A stretch of 37,343 nt of DNA from contig JAFSXD010000031.1 of assembly GCA_017444245.1 (NCBI GenBank), positions 1 through 37,343 on the forward strand, written 5' to 3'. Every line of letters begins with the position of its first letter. The first letter of the stretch is position 1. Position numbers and translations under genes: made by a program. Origin of the DNA: Selenomonadaceae bacterium. Its GTDB lineage: Bacteria > Bacillota > Negativicutes > Selenomonadales > Selenomonadaceae. The notes below the pieces were generated by a model. The model ran no database searches and was not told the DNA's origin. It saw nothing but the letters and a program-made list of their open reading frames with translations. This document shows positions 8,103 to 15,859 of this stretch, piece by piece.

Positions 8103-8939
8103 ATGTGACAGTTTCAATTTAGAAAAAAAGTTCGACAAGTGATTTTGCCTTCTGTTAAAGAAAGCCGGACCGATTGCTTTTGCCAAAGTTTCGCCGTTAA
8201 GACTGCGCGTAATTCCGCCGTTTTCGGCAACGGAAATTGTCCCCGTCTCTTCGCTTACGATTAAAACCAAAGCGTCGCATTGTTCAGAAATTCCTATGGC
8301 GGCGCGATGACGCGTTCCCAATTCCTTTGGCAAGCCGGGCTTTTCAGTCAGTGGCAAGTAACAGCCCGCCGCAATTAATCTGTTGCCGCGAATGACTGCC
8401 GCGCCGTCATGCAATGGCGTATTCGGAATGAAAACGTTCAACAAAAATTCTGATGTTATGAGTGCGTCAATTTTTATTCCCGTCGCGCTGATGTCGTTCA
8501 AGCCCATTTCTCTTTCGATAACCAGCAACGCCCCCGTCTTCGTACGCGAAAGTTCCAGCGACGCCTTAACCAATTCATCAACGACATCTTGAGCTTGCTT
8601 TTTGTCCAAATCCATGCGCTTTTCAAATAAAAATTTTCCTTCGCCCAATCTTTCAAGCGTTCTCCGCAATTCCGGCTGAAACACAATCGGCAGGGCGACA
8701 AAAGTCCAAGTCACTATTCTTTCAAAGAGCCACGAAAGCAAATGCAAGTTCATGATGTTGCACAAAATATTTGCCGTGAATAAAACAATTAATCCTTTGA
8801 CGAGCGTAACTGCGCGCGTGCCTTCAAGCATCATGTAAAGTTTATAAATTATGACTGCAACCAGAATTACTTCCAAAATATCAGTAGCGTTGACTGTGGA
8901 AATTAATCCGCGTAGTCTTTCGAGCCAGTACCAATCCAT
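8100..8939 (-). CDS. cdaA: Diadenylate cyclase CdaA
   Basis: Makes cyclic di-AMP from two ATP at the membrane. Three N-terminal membrane helices (about residues 18-85) precede the DAC domain, which holds the two signature motifs DGA (178-180) and GTRHR (208-212). Start: GGGGGAGG lies 8 nt before ATG 8939 but only 2 nt before ATG 8945, so 279 aa is preferred. In most Firmicutes cdaA is followed by cdaR and glmM; here it is followed by a terminator and convergent deoD, so it stands alone. A terminator upstream separates it from the zinc-ribbon gene. Confidence 0.95.
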   Translation of the reverse strand: MDWYWLERLRGLISTVNATDILEVILVAVIIYKLYMMLEGTRAVTLVKGLIVLFTANILCNIMNLHLLSWLFERIVTWTFVALPIVFQPELRRTLERLGEGKFLFEKRMDLDKKQAQDVVDELVKASLELSRTKTGALLVIEREMGLNDISATGIKIDALITSEFLLNVFIPNTPLHDGAAVIRGNRLIAAGCYLPLTEKPGLPKELGTRHRAAIGISEQCDALVLIVSEETGTISVAENGGITRSLNGETLAKAIGPAFFNRRQNHLSNFFSKLKLSH

Positions 8940-9010
8940 AGGCATAACCTCCCCCTTGATTGAATCGAATTTTTAGGGAAAAACCTTACCGAAAATTTTT
9001 TCAATAACTC

Positions 9011-9043
9011 AAAAAAATTCATCACCACAGACGTGGGATGAAT
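9011..9043 (-). terminator. Terminator downstream of the zinc-ribbon gene
   Basis: On the minus strand ATTCATC+CCAC pairs with GTGG+GATGAAT around a 4-nt loop with one bulged base, followed by a run of seven Ts (9011-9017 on the plus strand are As). Confidence 0.75.
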
Positions 9044-9144
9044 TAAGTGAACGATCTCAAAAAAATTTCCAAAAACGTTATGCTTTACCAAAAATCTTTT
9101 ACCTTATCAAAAATTTTTTACACTGCCAAAAATTTTTCGACGAA

Positions 9145-9666
9145 TTATCTTGAGCGGCGATTTTCCAAAACACTTTGATACATACGGCGGCGCGCGGGTT
9201 TTTCCTTAAGAGCCTCGTTGAAGTCTTCGTCCAATCCTTTGACGACGGTGGGTTTGTCTTCTGATTCGCGAACGGTGGAGACAGCAGACATTGCCGCCGC
9301 GCTTTGTTGAGCTTTCTTTTGTAATTCGGCAGAGCAAGCTGGGCAATACGTTCCCGTTTTAATCATCGTGCCGCAATTCGCGCATGGATGAACCGCCTCA
9401 ACTTTTCTGTTTGAATTTAATTTTGACGAGATAACTTCCATTGAAAGGCGTTTGACGCTGTCAGCCGGTGCGCCGGTAGCTTCTGCCGCCTCGCGTAAGG
9501 TTGCCTTTGGATTGTCGCGCATGTATTCTTTCATTTTGTCTTTTGCGGCACGATCTACCGCGTCACATTCGGGGCAAAGTTTTTCTCCGCGCATTGAGCT
9601 GAAGAGTCTGCCACACTGTTCGCAGTAAGCTAATTTCGCCTGCGTGTTTTTCTTCGGTCTAAGCAT
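9145..9666 (-). CDS. Zinc-ribbon protein of the flagellar-operon TIGR03826/YvyF type
   Basis: A 173-aa protein with two four-cysteine zinc knuckles: C15-x2-C18...C31-x2-C34 at the N-terminus and CANC...CPAC in the middle (about residues 95-115). Between them is a helix-turn-helix-like stretch (ATLREAAEATGAPADSVKRL). The layout resembles the flagellar operon protein family TIGR03826 (YvyF). A regulatory role is inference. Start ATG 9666 has AAGGGTG 7 nt upstream; TTG 9672 is too close to it. It has its own promoter at 9685-9713 and a terminator after it. No flagellar operon surrounds it. Confidence 0.7.
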   Translation of the reverse strand: MLRPKKNTQAKLAYCEQCGRLFSSMRGEKLCPECDAVDRAAKDKMKEYMRDNPKATLREAAEATGAPADSVKRLSMEVISSKLNSNRKVEAVHPCANCGTMIKTGTYCPACSAELQKKAQQSAAAMSAVSTVRESEDKPTVVKGLDEDFNEALKEKPARRRMYQSVLENRRSR

Positions 9667-9684
9667 ATTCAATCACCCTTCGAT

Positions 9685-9713
9685 AGTTTACCAGACAGAA
9701 AAATTTTTGTAAA
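9685..9713 (-). promoter_or_regulatory. Predicted sigma-A promoter of the zinc-ribbon gene
   Basis: TTTACA (9713-9708), 17-nt spacer, TAAACT (9690-9685) on the minus strand, 18 nt before the start codon. Confidence 0.6.
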
Positions 9714-9770
9714 GAAATTCAAAAAACTTTTGACAACAGGCAAGATTAGGGACTATGGAAAAAATTTTTC

Positions 9771-9810
9771 CTACAAACTACCAGCTACAAGCTACAAGCT
9801 ACAAGCTACC
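9771..9810. repeat. Family B heptad array over the GT9 stop codon
   Basis: Five CTACAAG-type heptads (plus strand) and a partial one. The GT9 reading frame enters the array and stops inside it: its last residues VACSL and the stop TAG (9792-9794) are repeat sequence. Confidence 0.9.
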
Positions 9811-10814
9811 AAAATTTTTTCCTTAACTTGCTCGGTCGAAATATATTCCAGACAATCCAAATTTCTCGGACAAGTTCTTTTCCAACAAGCTTTGCAACGC
9901 CGCATAATTTCAATGGCATTTTGAATTTGCCCGTAAGGACCATTTCTGTTGGCATCGGTGGGACCCATGAGCATGACGGTTGGAATTTTCAAACCCGCCG
10001 CTAAATGCACAACGCCCGTATCTCCGCCAAGCACGAGAGAAGAATTTTTCACGACGCATGCAAGTTGCGGCAAAGTCGTTTGGTTGACGAGATTAATCGG
10101 CGGAATTTCCATGAACGATTCAATTTCCGCCGCCCGCTGTTCGTCAACCGCGCCATTGCCGACAATCACGGGGACAATTTCAAAATCGTAAAGCCAGTCC
10201 GCAATTTCCGCAAAAGATTCCGTCTTCCAACGCTTATTTGCCCAATTCGCACCGACGGCAAGCACGGCGTATTTGTTGCCCGCGCGCATTCCCGCCAGCT
10301 CCGTAATTATTTTTGTCTTTTCAATTTCTTCAGGCGGAATTTCCAGCGGGAACTTTACCTCTTTGACTTTGCAACCGATTGCCCGCGCAGTGTCCAAATA
10401 TCTTTCGACAATATGCCCCGTTGAATTTTTTCCAACGACCGGCGTCGAAACTTTGTCGCTGAATTCGCGCATGTTGCAAATGCCCAGCTTGATGTTCGAC
10501 CGCGCAAAAAAAGCGATTGCCGCCGACTTGAACAGCCCTTGCAAATCCAAAACTGCGTCGTAATTTTCTCGTTGAAGTTCACGACGGAAAGGTAGAAATA
10601 ATTTTGCAAAACCTTTCAGCGTGCGGAAATTTTTTTTCTGAAACAAAATTATCCTGTCAACGCACGGATTCATTTTCAGCAATTCATATGACGGCGGCTC
10701 AACAACCCAAGTTATATGCGCGTCGGGGAATGTTTCCTTTATCGCGTAACTGACCGGCAACGCGTGTATTACGTCGCCAATCGCGCTAAGCTTGATGATT
10801 AAAAAATTTTTCAT
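9792..10814 (-). CDS. Glycosyltransferase family 9, ADP-heptose:LPS heptosyltransferase type
   Basis: Transfers heptose to the lipopolysaccharide core, which indicates an outer membrane. The 340-aa GT-B protein begins with LIIKLSAIGDVIHALPVSYAI, the WaaC/WaaF signature. It also shows WVVEPPSYELL, YDAVLDLQGLFKSA, LAVGANWANKRWKTESFAEIADWL and the donor-site LVLGGDTGVVHLAAGLKIPTVMLMGPTD. A Cys-rich tail (CKACWKRTCPRNLDC) is common in the family. The final five codons lie inside a family B repeat, so the exact C-terminus may vary with repeat number. Downstream of htpG across another heptad array. Confidence 0.9.
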   Translation of the reverse strand: MKNFLIIKLSAIGDVIHALPVSYAIKETFPDAHITWVVEPPSYELLKMNPCVDRIILFQKKNFRTLKGFAKLFLPFRRELQRENYDAVLDLQGLFKSAAIAFFARSNIKLGICNMREFSDKVSTPVVGKNSTGHIVERYLDTARAIGCKVKEVKFPLEIPPEEIEKTKIITELAGMRAGNKYAVLAVGANWANKRWKTESFAEIADWLYDFEIVPVIVGNGAVDEQRAAEIESFMEIPPINLVNQTTLPQLACVVKNSSLVLGGDTGVVHLAAGLKIPTVMLMGPTDANRNGPYGQIQNAIEIMRRCKACWKRTCPRNLDCLEYISTEQVKEKILVACSL

Positions 10815-10827
10815 GGCTTAACCAAAA

Positions 10828-10876
10828 AAGCTTGAAGCTTAAAGCTTGAAGCTTAAAGCTTAAAGCTTGAAACTTA
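10828..10876. repeat. Family B heptad array, htpG-GT9 junction
   Basis: Seven heptads AAGCTTG/AAGCTTA, the last degenerate. The htpG stop codon (10874-10876) is the end of the array. Each unit carries the palindrome AAGCTT. Confidence 0.95.
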
Positions 10877-12772
10877 CTTCATCATCAACGTGGCAATTTT
10901 GCTCGCAATGTCCGCAGGATTCTCCGGCAAAATTCCTTCAATCAACAACGCCTGCGCGTACAAAAGCTGACAAAAATCTTTGAAGGCGTCCGCATTTTTA
11001 TCCAGCGCGTGCAACGAACTCAACTTTCTGAAAAGCGTGTGGTTGGGGTTGAGTTCCAAAATTTTGTGCGCCTTGAAGAACGGATTATTCATCGGCGAAA
11101 AAGTCTGTTCCATGTTCAGCGAAGGACCATTCGCGCCCGTAACAAGGCAGACCGCCCCAGATTTGAGCCGCGAAGTCAACCGCACTTCGTTAACCGCCTC
11201 GCCAATCGCCGCCTTCACGTCCATTAAAAGTTCTTCGTACGAACGCGACAATTCTTCAAGTTCAGTTTTTTTCTTCGCATCGTCCTCGTCCAAATCAAAA
11301 TCTTCACGATTGACGGATTGAATTTCTTTGTTATCGTAACTTACAAGCGCGTTGATTGCAAATTCGTCAACGGGATCTATCAAGTAAATTACTTCAATGT
11401 TGCGTTCGCGCAGAAGTTCAAGTTGCGGAAGTTTTGCGATTGACGCCGCGTCCTTGCCCGTCGCACAATAAATTTTTTTCTGCGTCTCCGGCATGCGCTC
11501 AACGTACTCTGCAAGCGTCGACAATTTTAAATCCTTCGACGTTGTGAACAATAACAAATCCTGCAAATCTTTTTTAACTTGCTCGTCGTAAGAGTTATTG
11601 TAAACGCCGATTTTCAACGACTTGCCGAATTGCGCCCAAAATTCTTCGTAATGTTCGCGGTCATTCTTGAGCATCTTTGAAAGTTGCTTGAGAATATTTT
11701 TTTCCAACGACCGCCCAATTTTTTTTACGTCATGACTTTGCTGGAGAATTTCACGCGAAACATTCAGCGGCAAATCCGGCGAATCGACAAGACCTTTGAT
11801 GAAACGGAAATGATCCGGCAAAAAATCTTTGCACTTGTCCATTACGAAGACGTGGCGCGAATAAAGTTGCAAGCCCGGTTCATAGTCCGCGAAAAATAAA
11901 TTTGACGCGGCGCGTTTCGGAATGCAAAGCAACGCCGTATATTCGACCGTCCCTTCAATTTTTGAATGGAAAATTTCCATTGGCTTTTCCCATTCGTGGA
12001 ATTGATGACGGAAAAATTCGTCGTACTCTTCCGGCTTGATGTCCGCCTTGTTGCGCGTCCAAAGCGGTTTCATTGAATTAACCGTGCGAATTTCAATTAC
12101 GGTTTTGTCGTTTTCGTCTTTGCTCTCAAAATTCATTTTAATCGGATAACGAATGTAGTCCGAATATTTTTTGATGAGCCCTTCGATAACGTGTTGGTTC
12201 GTGAATTTAAAATCTCCGTCGCCGCAAAACTCCGGCTTGAGGTGCAGAATAATTGTCGTGCCGCGCGATTCTTTTTCAAACTCCTCAATGGTGTATTCGC
12301 CCGCGCCTTCGCTTGTCCACTTGACGGCTGAAGTTTCGCCCGCCTTTTTCGTAGTGAGTTCAACTTTTTCTGAAACGATAAACGCCGAATAAAATCCGAC
12401 GCCGAATTGTCCGATGAGTTCTTCTTTAAGGCTGTCTTTCGTGTCGTTGATTTTGTCAAGGAAAGCGCGCGTTCCGGATTTTGCGATCGTTCCGATATTC
12501 GCAATGACTTCGTCGCGCGTCATTCCAATTCCCGTGTCAGAAATTGTGATTGTCTTTGATTCTTCGTCGGGTATCACGAAAATTTCAAAGTTTTCATTGC
12601 CGTCTAAAATTTCTTGATTGGTCAGCGATTCAAAATGAAGTTTGTCGAGGGCGTCGGAGGCATTTGAAATGAGTTCGCGCAAAAAAATTTCCTTGTTGGT
12701 ATAAATTGAGTTAACAACCAAGTCGAGCACGCGTTTAGTCTCGGCTTGAAATTCTAAAGTTTCAGTAGACAT
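10874..12772 (-). CDS. htpG: Chaperone HtpG (Hsp90)
   Basis: ATP-dependent cytosolic chaperone. The 632 aa contain the GHKL ATP-binding signatures ELISNASDALDKL, ISDTGIGMT and GQFGVGFYSAFIV, then the middle domain (PLNVSREILQQ) and the C-terminal dimerisation domain. Start: ATAGGAG lies 5 nt before ATG 12772, giving MSTETLEFQAET; the ATG at 12787 has no usable ribosome site. The prs stop (12784) is 11 nt upstream, so the two are co-transcribed. Confidence 0.97.
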   Translation of the reverse strand: MSTETLEFQAETKRVLDLVVNSIYTNKEIFLRELISNASDALDKLHFESLTNQEILDGNENFEIFVIPDEESKTITISDTGIGMTRDEVIANIGTIAKSGTRAFLDKINDTKDSLKEELIGQFGVGFYSAFIVSEKVELTTKKAGETSAVKWTSEGAGEYTIEEFEKESRGTTIILHLKPEFCGDGDFKFTNQHVIEGLIKKYSDYIRYPIKMNFESKDENDKTVIEIRTVNSMKPLWTRNKADIKPEEYDEFFRHQFHEWEKPMEIFHSKIEGTVEYTALLCIPKRAASNLFFADYEPGLQLYSRHVFVMDKCKDFLPDHFRFIKGLVDSPDLPLNVSREILQQSHDVKKIGRSLEKNILKQLSKMLKNDREHYEEFWAQFGKSLKIGVYNNSYDEQVKKDLQDLLLFTTSKDLKLSTLAEYVERMPETQKKIYCATGKDAASIAKLPQLELLRERNIEVIYLIDPVDEFAINALVSYDNKEIQSVNREDFDLDEDDAKKKTELEELSRSYEELLMDVKAAIGEAVNEVRLTSRLKSGAVCLVTGANGPSLNMEQTFSPMNNPFFKAHKILELNPNHTLFRKLSSLHALDKNADAFKDFCQLLYAQALLIEGILPENPADIASKIATLMMK

Positions 12773-12783
12773 TTTTTCTCCTA

Positions 12784-13743
12784 TCATCTAAACAATAAAC
12801 TTACTGAACGTTGTGCTTGAATGCGCAGGACAACATCGCCGATTGATTGAGCCATTGACAGCACAACAATTTTCGGAGATTGTTTTTCCGGCGGCAAAGG
12901 AATTGTATCCGTGACGATGAGCTTTTCGATAACGGAGTTGTCAATTTTTTCTACGGCGTTTTTGCTCAAAACGGGGTGGGTGCACGCGGCGAGAACGGAA
13001 CTTGCGCCGAGCCGTTGTAATGCTTTCGCGCCTTCGCAAAGACTTCCCGCCGTGTCAACAATATCGTCAATCATCAGTGCAACTTTATCGTTCACGTCGC
13101 CGATAATGTTCATGACTTCGGCTTCACCGGGACGCGGACGGCGTTTTTCAATTATGGCGATTGGTGCTTTAAGATAATCGGCAAGCGCACGGGCACGAGT
13201 GACGCCGCCCAAATCGGGACTAACGACAACTAATTCTTTGTCAAATTTGTGTTGCTTAAAATAATCCGCAATGACGGGCGCGGCTAAGAGATGATCAACG
13301 GGAATGTCAAAAAATCCTTGAATCTGCGCGGCGTGCAAGTCGACGGTAATAACGCGGCTGATTCCCGACGCCACCATTAAGTTAGCCACGAGTTTTGCGG
13401 AAATTGGTTCACGCCCGCGCGTTTTTCTGTCTTGCCGCGCATAAGCGTAGTAGGGGACAATCGCCGTGATACTGTGAGCAGATGCGCGTTTGCATGCGTC
13501 GGCAAGAATCAATAAATCCATGACGTTATCATTGACGGGATGAGAAGTAGGCTGAACGATAAAAATATCTTTGCCGCGAATACTTTCGTTAATCATGACT
13601 TCCGTTTCGCCGTTGTTGAAACGCCCAACCGACGCGTCGCAAAGCCGAACTTTTATGTAGTCCGAAATTTTTTGCGCCAGCTTGGGATTGGCATTGCCCG
13701 TCATTAAACAAAGTTTGCTTGTGTCAACGTTGTGATTTTCCAT
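12784..13743 (-). CDS. prs: Ribose-phosphate pyrophosphokinase
   Basis: Makes PRPP from ribose-5-phosphate and ATP for nucleotide, His, Trp and NAD synthesis. The 319-aa class I enzyme shows GRFNNGETEVMINESIRG, VPYYAYARQDRKTRGREPISAK, ITVDLHAAQIQGFF, the ribose-5-phosphate loop and the PRPP loop VALMIDDIVDTAGS. GGAGG is 12 nt before the ATG, a little far. Together with pncB at the right edge it would supply NAD salvage with PRPP, though the two are not adjacent. Confidence 0.96.
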   Translation of the reverse strand: MENHNVDTSKLCLMTGNANPKLAQKISDYIKVRLCDASVGRFNNGETEVMINESIRGKDIFIVQPTSHPVNDNVMDLLILADACKRASAHSITAIVPYYAYARQDRKTRGREPISAKLVANLMVASGISRVITVDLHAAQIQGFFDIPVDHLLAAPVIADYFKQHKFDKELVVVSPDLGGVTRARALADYLKAPIAIIEKRRPRPGEAEVMNIIGDVNDKVALMIDDIVDTAGSLCEGAKALQRLGASSVLAACTHPVLSKNAVEKIDNSVIEKLIVTDTIPLPPEKQSPKIVVLSMAQSIGDVVLRIQAQRSVSLLFR

Positions 13744-13799
13744 AAATTTCTTAAGCCTCCGTCTATCCTAAAAATTTTTCTTCGTCCTGAAAAAATTCA

Positions 13800-14078
13800 T
13801 CACGTGCCAAATAAATCTGAATGCGTCCCCGTAGCAGTCGCGGACAAAATTAATTCATCCTCAAAAATTTGGTAGAGCAAAAGCCAATTTGGTTCAATGT
13901 GACATTCACGAAAATCTTTCAAATCCCCAGTTAATTGATGGTCATTAAAATTTTCTGGGAGAGGTTCGCCAGTTTGAAGCAAACTCAAAACATCTACCCG
14001 TTTTGAAATATCTTTGCCGCGTTTTTTTGCACGCTTAACGTCTTTTTTCATGCGATTTGTGTAGGAAATTTTATACAT
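13800..14078 (-). CDS. YafQ/RelE-family mRNA interferase toxin
   Basis: A 92-aa basic protein with the YafQ-family pattern: N-terminal YKISYTNRMKKDVKRAKKRG, then LPENFNDHQLTGDLKDFRECHIEPNWLLLYQI and a C-terminal LSATATGTHSDLFGT. Family members cleave mRNA on the ribosome. The His and Phe near the C-terminus match the position of YafQ catalytic residues (family knowledge). It starts 7 nt after the stop of the upstream small gene, the normal antitoxin-toxin order. Its own ribosome site is weak, suggesting translational coupling. Confidence 0.88.
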   Translation of the reverse strand: MYKISYTNRMKKDVKRAKKRGKDISKRVDVLSLLQTGEPLPENFNDHQLTGDLKDFRECHIEPNWLLLYQIFEDELILSATATGTHSDLFGT

Positions 14079-14085
14079 CTTACAA

Positions 14086-14358
14086 TCAATCAGCGAGCAT
14101 CGCAGCTACAGCGTCTTCTGCGGTGTCAAAAGGTCCGCACAAATTTTTTCTAGCTCTAGTGTCTTCAATCGCCTCAACCAAATCATCAGGCAGGGAAGCT
14201 GTGTTCTCGTGCTTGAAAATTTTTTTTGGGCTGAAAATATCTCTGTGATTTTGAGGAATGTCATCGTAGAAATCACCGTTAAAAAAATCTTTTGAGTTGA
14301 ACACCCAAAGTGGATTTCTTTCAACATTTATGTTGGTGTCAAGCAAAAAATTATTCAT
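14086..14358 (-). CDS. Putative RelB/DinJ-type antitoxin with divergent N-terminus
   Basis: The 90-aa product ends in LPDDLVEAIEDTRARKNLCGPFDTAEDAVAAMLAD, which has the toxin-wrapping C-terminal signature of RelB/DinJ antitoxins (xGPFxTxEExxxxL). The first 55 residues do not show the usual ribbon-helix-helix DNA-binding segment. They read NINVERNPLWVFNSKDFF and look unlike DinJ except for the NINV beginning. GGAGGTG lies 6 nt before ATG 14358. Either the DNA-binding half has been replaced or it is diverged beyond recognition. Lies between the broken radical SAM gene and the toxin. Confidence 0.75.
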   Translation of the reverse strand: MNNFLLDTNINVERNPLWVFNSKDFFNGDFYDDIPQNHRDIFSPKKIFKHENTASLPDDLVEAIEDTRARKNLCGPFDTAEDAVAAMLAD

Positions 14359-14375
14359 AAAGCACACCTCCAATT

Positions 14376-14922
14376 TCACTTGGCAACGTTGTCAATGAGA
14401 TTGGGCAGTTTGAAAGGTTCGCCGCCGAGCAACCTAAAGCGCAATATGTCCACAGACGCGGCTAGACGTTGCATATCGCGTTCAAAGTCATCTTGTTTGT
14501 AAAAATCTTCGTCGTTAAACAAATTGGCGTAGTGAGTGCAACCCGAGCAGTTTAAATTGCAACTATCAATCAAATTTGTTTCTGCGTAAGTTAAGAATCC
14601 TTTGTGTGTGTCCAAGACGTAAACCGGACTGAACGGGTAGTTGCGCAGAACACAGACTCTAGGAATCCCGTAAAGTTTGCATGCTTTGATAATTTTTTTT
14701 GCCGCGTCCGTGTACGCATTCATATTCAGGAGCAATCCTTCAAGTTGATGAGCGTCCATCAGCCGCCTAAACTCATGTAAATTTATAATTGGCAAAAAGA
14801 CTTGAGGACGTACCCCCCCCGTTAGGCTGGTCAACGTTTAATTCATAAGTCAAAGTGATATCTCTAAAAACTTCACTTATTTGTTGTACATTAAAAAGAC
14901 TTCCGCAAACTGCAAAATTCAT
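14376..14922 (-). pseudogene. Radical SAM protein, frameshifted at a G8 tract and 3'-truncated
   Basis: Translation from ATG 14922 (GGAGGG 10 nt upstream) gives MNFAVCGSLFNVQQISEVF and about 18 more residues, then runs into eight Gs (minus strand; C8 at 14813-14820) and loses frame. The frame used after the tract carries FLPIINLHEFRRLMDA and NLIDSCNLNCSGCTHYANLF, whose C-x3-C-x2-C is the radical SAM 4Fe-4S motif, then LLGGEPFKLPNL. With seven or ten Gs the two halves join in one frame of about 182 codons. Even then the protein stops early: radical SAM proteins of this layout are about twice as long. The toxin-antitoxin pair lies where the rest should be. Natural substrate unknown. Confidence 0.75.
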
Positions 14923-14961
14923 TATCGGTAAACCCTCCACAAAATTAATCACCGAAAATTT

Positions 14962-15684
14962 TTACGCGTTAACAGAATTGAGATTGCGCACGGGGAAAGT
15001 GAAGTAAGTATCAGGGTACGGTTCATCTTTCAGCGTGAAGTGCCACCATTCCGTTTCCAGCGGCTTGAAACCATGACGCAGCATAGCGTCGCGCAAAATT
15101 TTTCTGTTCGCAATTTGTTTTTTCGTCAAGTCTCCTTTGTAGTCCGGATGCGAACGCTCACCGAAATAATCGAACGTGCCGCCCATGTCAACTTCCTTGC
15201 CCGTCTTCATGTCGAAAAGCGTTAAATCAACCGTACTGCCGCGACTGTGTCCGGAATGTTCAGCGATGTAACCCTGCGGAAAAAGTACGTCTTTGTTCAG
15301 TTCGGGATAAAAATATTTTTTCATGCGCGTATCGTTAAAATCTTTCGCCCACGCCATGAAATTATCAACAGCCATTTGCGGACGATAGGCATCATAAATT
15401 TTCAGCCGGTAACCTTTGTTCCGCAAATCGTCGGCAACTTCTTTCAACGCCGTCGCCGCTTCCTTCGTCAACAGTGCGCAAGGTTCTTCATAGCCTTTGA
15501 TTCTGTCGCCGACAAAATTGTACGTTGAATAGTAACGAATTTCTTGGATTATATCCGGCACGACATCGGACAGCACGACGAAACCGGATGAGTCCGCAGA
15601 AAATTTTTCCGCGCTCACGTAATTTGGCATGATAAAACTCAACGCCGCGATAAGTAACAAAATTTTTTTCACTGCACTAAACAT
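14962..15684 (-). CDS. vanX: Exported D-Ala-D-Ala dipeptidase (VanX/DdpX family)
   Basis: Hydrolyses D-alanyl-D-alanine. The 241 aa begin with a signal peptide (MFSAVKKILLLIAALSF...SA, cleavage about residue 25), so it acts outside the cytoplasm and is unlikely to give glycopeptide resistance. The zinc site is complete: SGHSRGSTVDLTL (H146, D153) and EWWHF (E212 catalytic, H215). The Arg-containing YDAYRPQMAVDNF motif is also present. Start ATG 15684 gives a proper signal peptide; an ATG at 15720 would add a poor N-terminus. A clear promoter lies at 15765-15793. Probable role: recycling of cell-wall dipeptide. Confidence 0.92.
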   Translation of the reverse strand: MFSAVKKILLLIAALSFIMPNYVSAEKFSADSSGFVVLSDVVPDIIQEIRYYSTYNFVGDRIKGYEEPCALLTKEAATALKEVADDLRNKGYRLKIYDAYRPQMAVDNFMAWAKDFNDTRMKKYFYPELNKDVLFPQGYIAEHSGHSRGSTVDLTLFDMKTGKEVDMGGTFDYFGERSHPDYKGDLTKKQIANRKILRDAMLRHGFKPLETEWWHFTLKDEPYPDTYFTFPVRNLNSVNA

Positions 15685-15721
15685 GGTGACAACATCTCCA
15701 AAAAAATTTTTAATCAGCATA

Positions 15722-15742
15722 AGATTGGGGATTGGGAATTGG
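15722..15742. repeat. Three GATTGGG-type heptads upstream of vanX
   Basis: AGATTGG GGATTGG GAATTGG. It is a third 7-bp motif, distinct from family B, in the 5' leader of vanX. Confidence 0.6.
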
Positions 15743-15764
15743 TAAAAAACTCTTCACTTTTAGA

Positions 15765-15793
15765 ATTATAGCCGCCCAAATTTATTTTTGCAA
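15765..15793 (-). promoter_or_regulatory. Predicted sigma-A promoter of vanX
   Basis: TTGCAA (15793-15788), 17-nt spacer, TATAAT (15770-15765) on the minus strand. Confidence 0.75.
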
Positions 15794-15816
15794 CAATAGA
15801 TTTTCAAGCCTGCAAG

Positions 15817-15825
15817 TGTTATAAT
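15817..15825 (+). promoter_or_regulatory. Extended -10 promoter of the transglutaminase-like gene
   Basis: TGTTATAAT: a TG one base before a perfect TATAAT, with no good -35. Divergent from the vanX promoter; start of the gene is 35 nt further on. Confidence 0.6.
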
Positions 15826-15859
15826 TCACGAAGTTATTTTTACCGGCGGAGGTGGTGTA

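Noticed and set aside
14140..14165. 13-bp identity ACTAGAGCTAGAA shared with the left-edge sequence (positions 48-62)
   Set aside because: Both encode Thr-Arg-Ala-Arg in unrelated contexts; too short to argue for common origin.
14962..15684. VanX as evidence of a vancomycin-resistance cluster
   Set aside because: It carries a signal peptide and lacks vanH/vanA partners; the fused Ddl is an ordinary D-Ala-D-Ala ligase by its neighbourhood with MurC.
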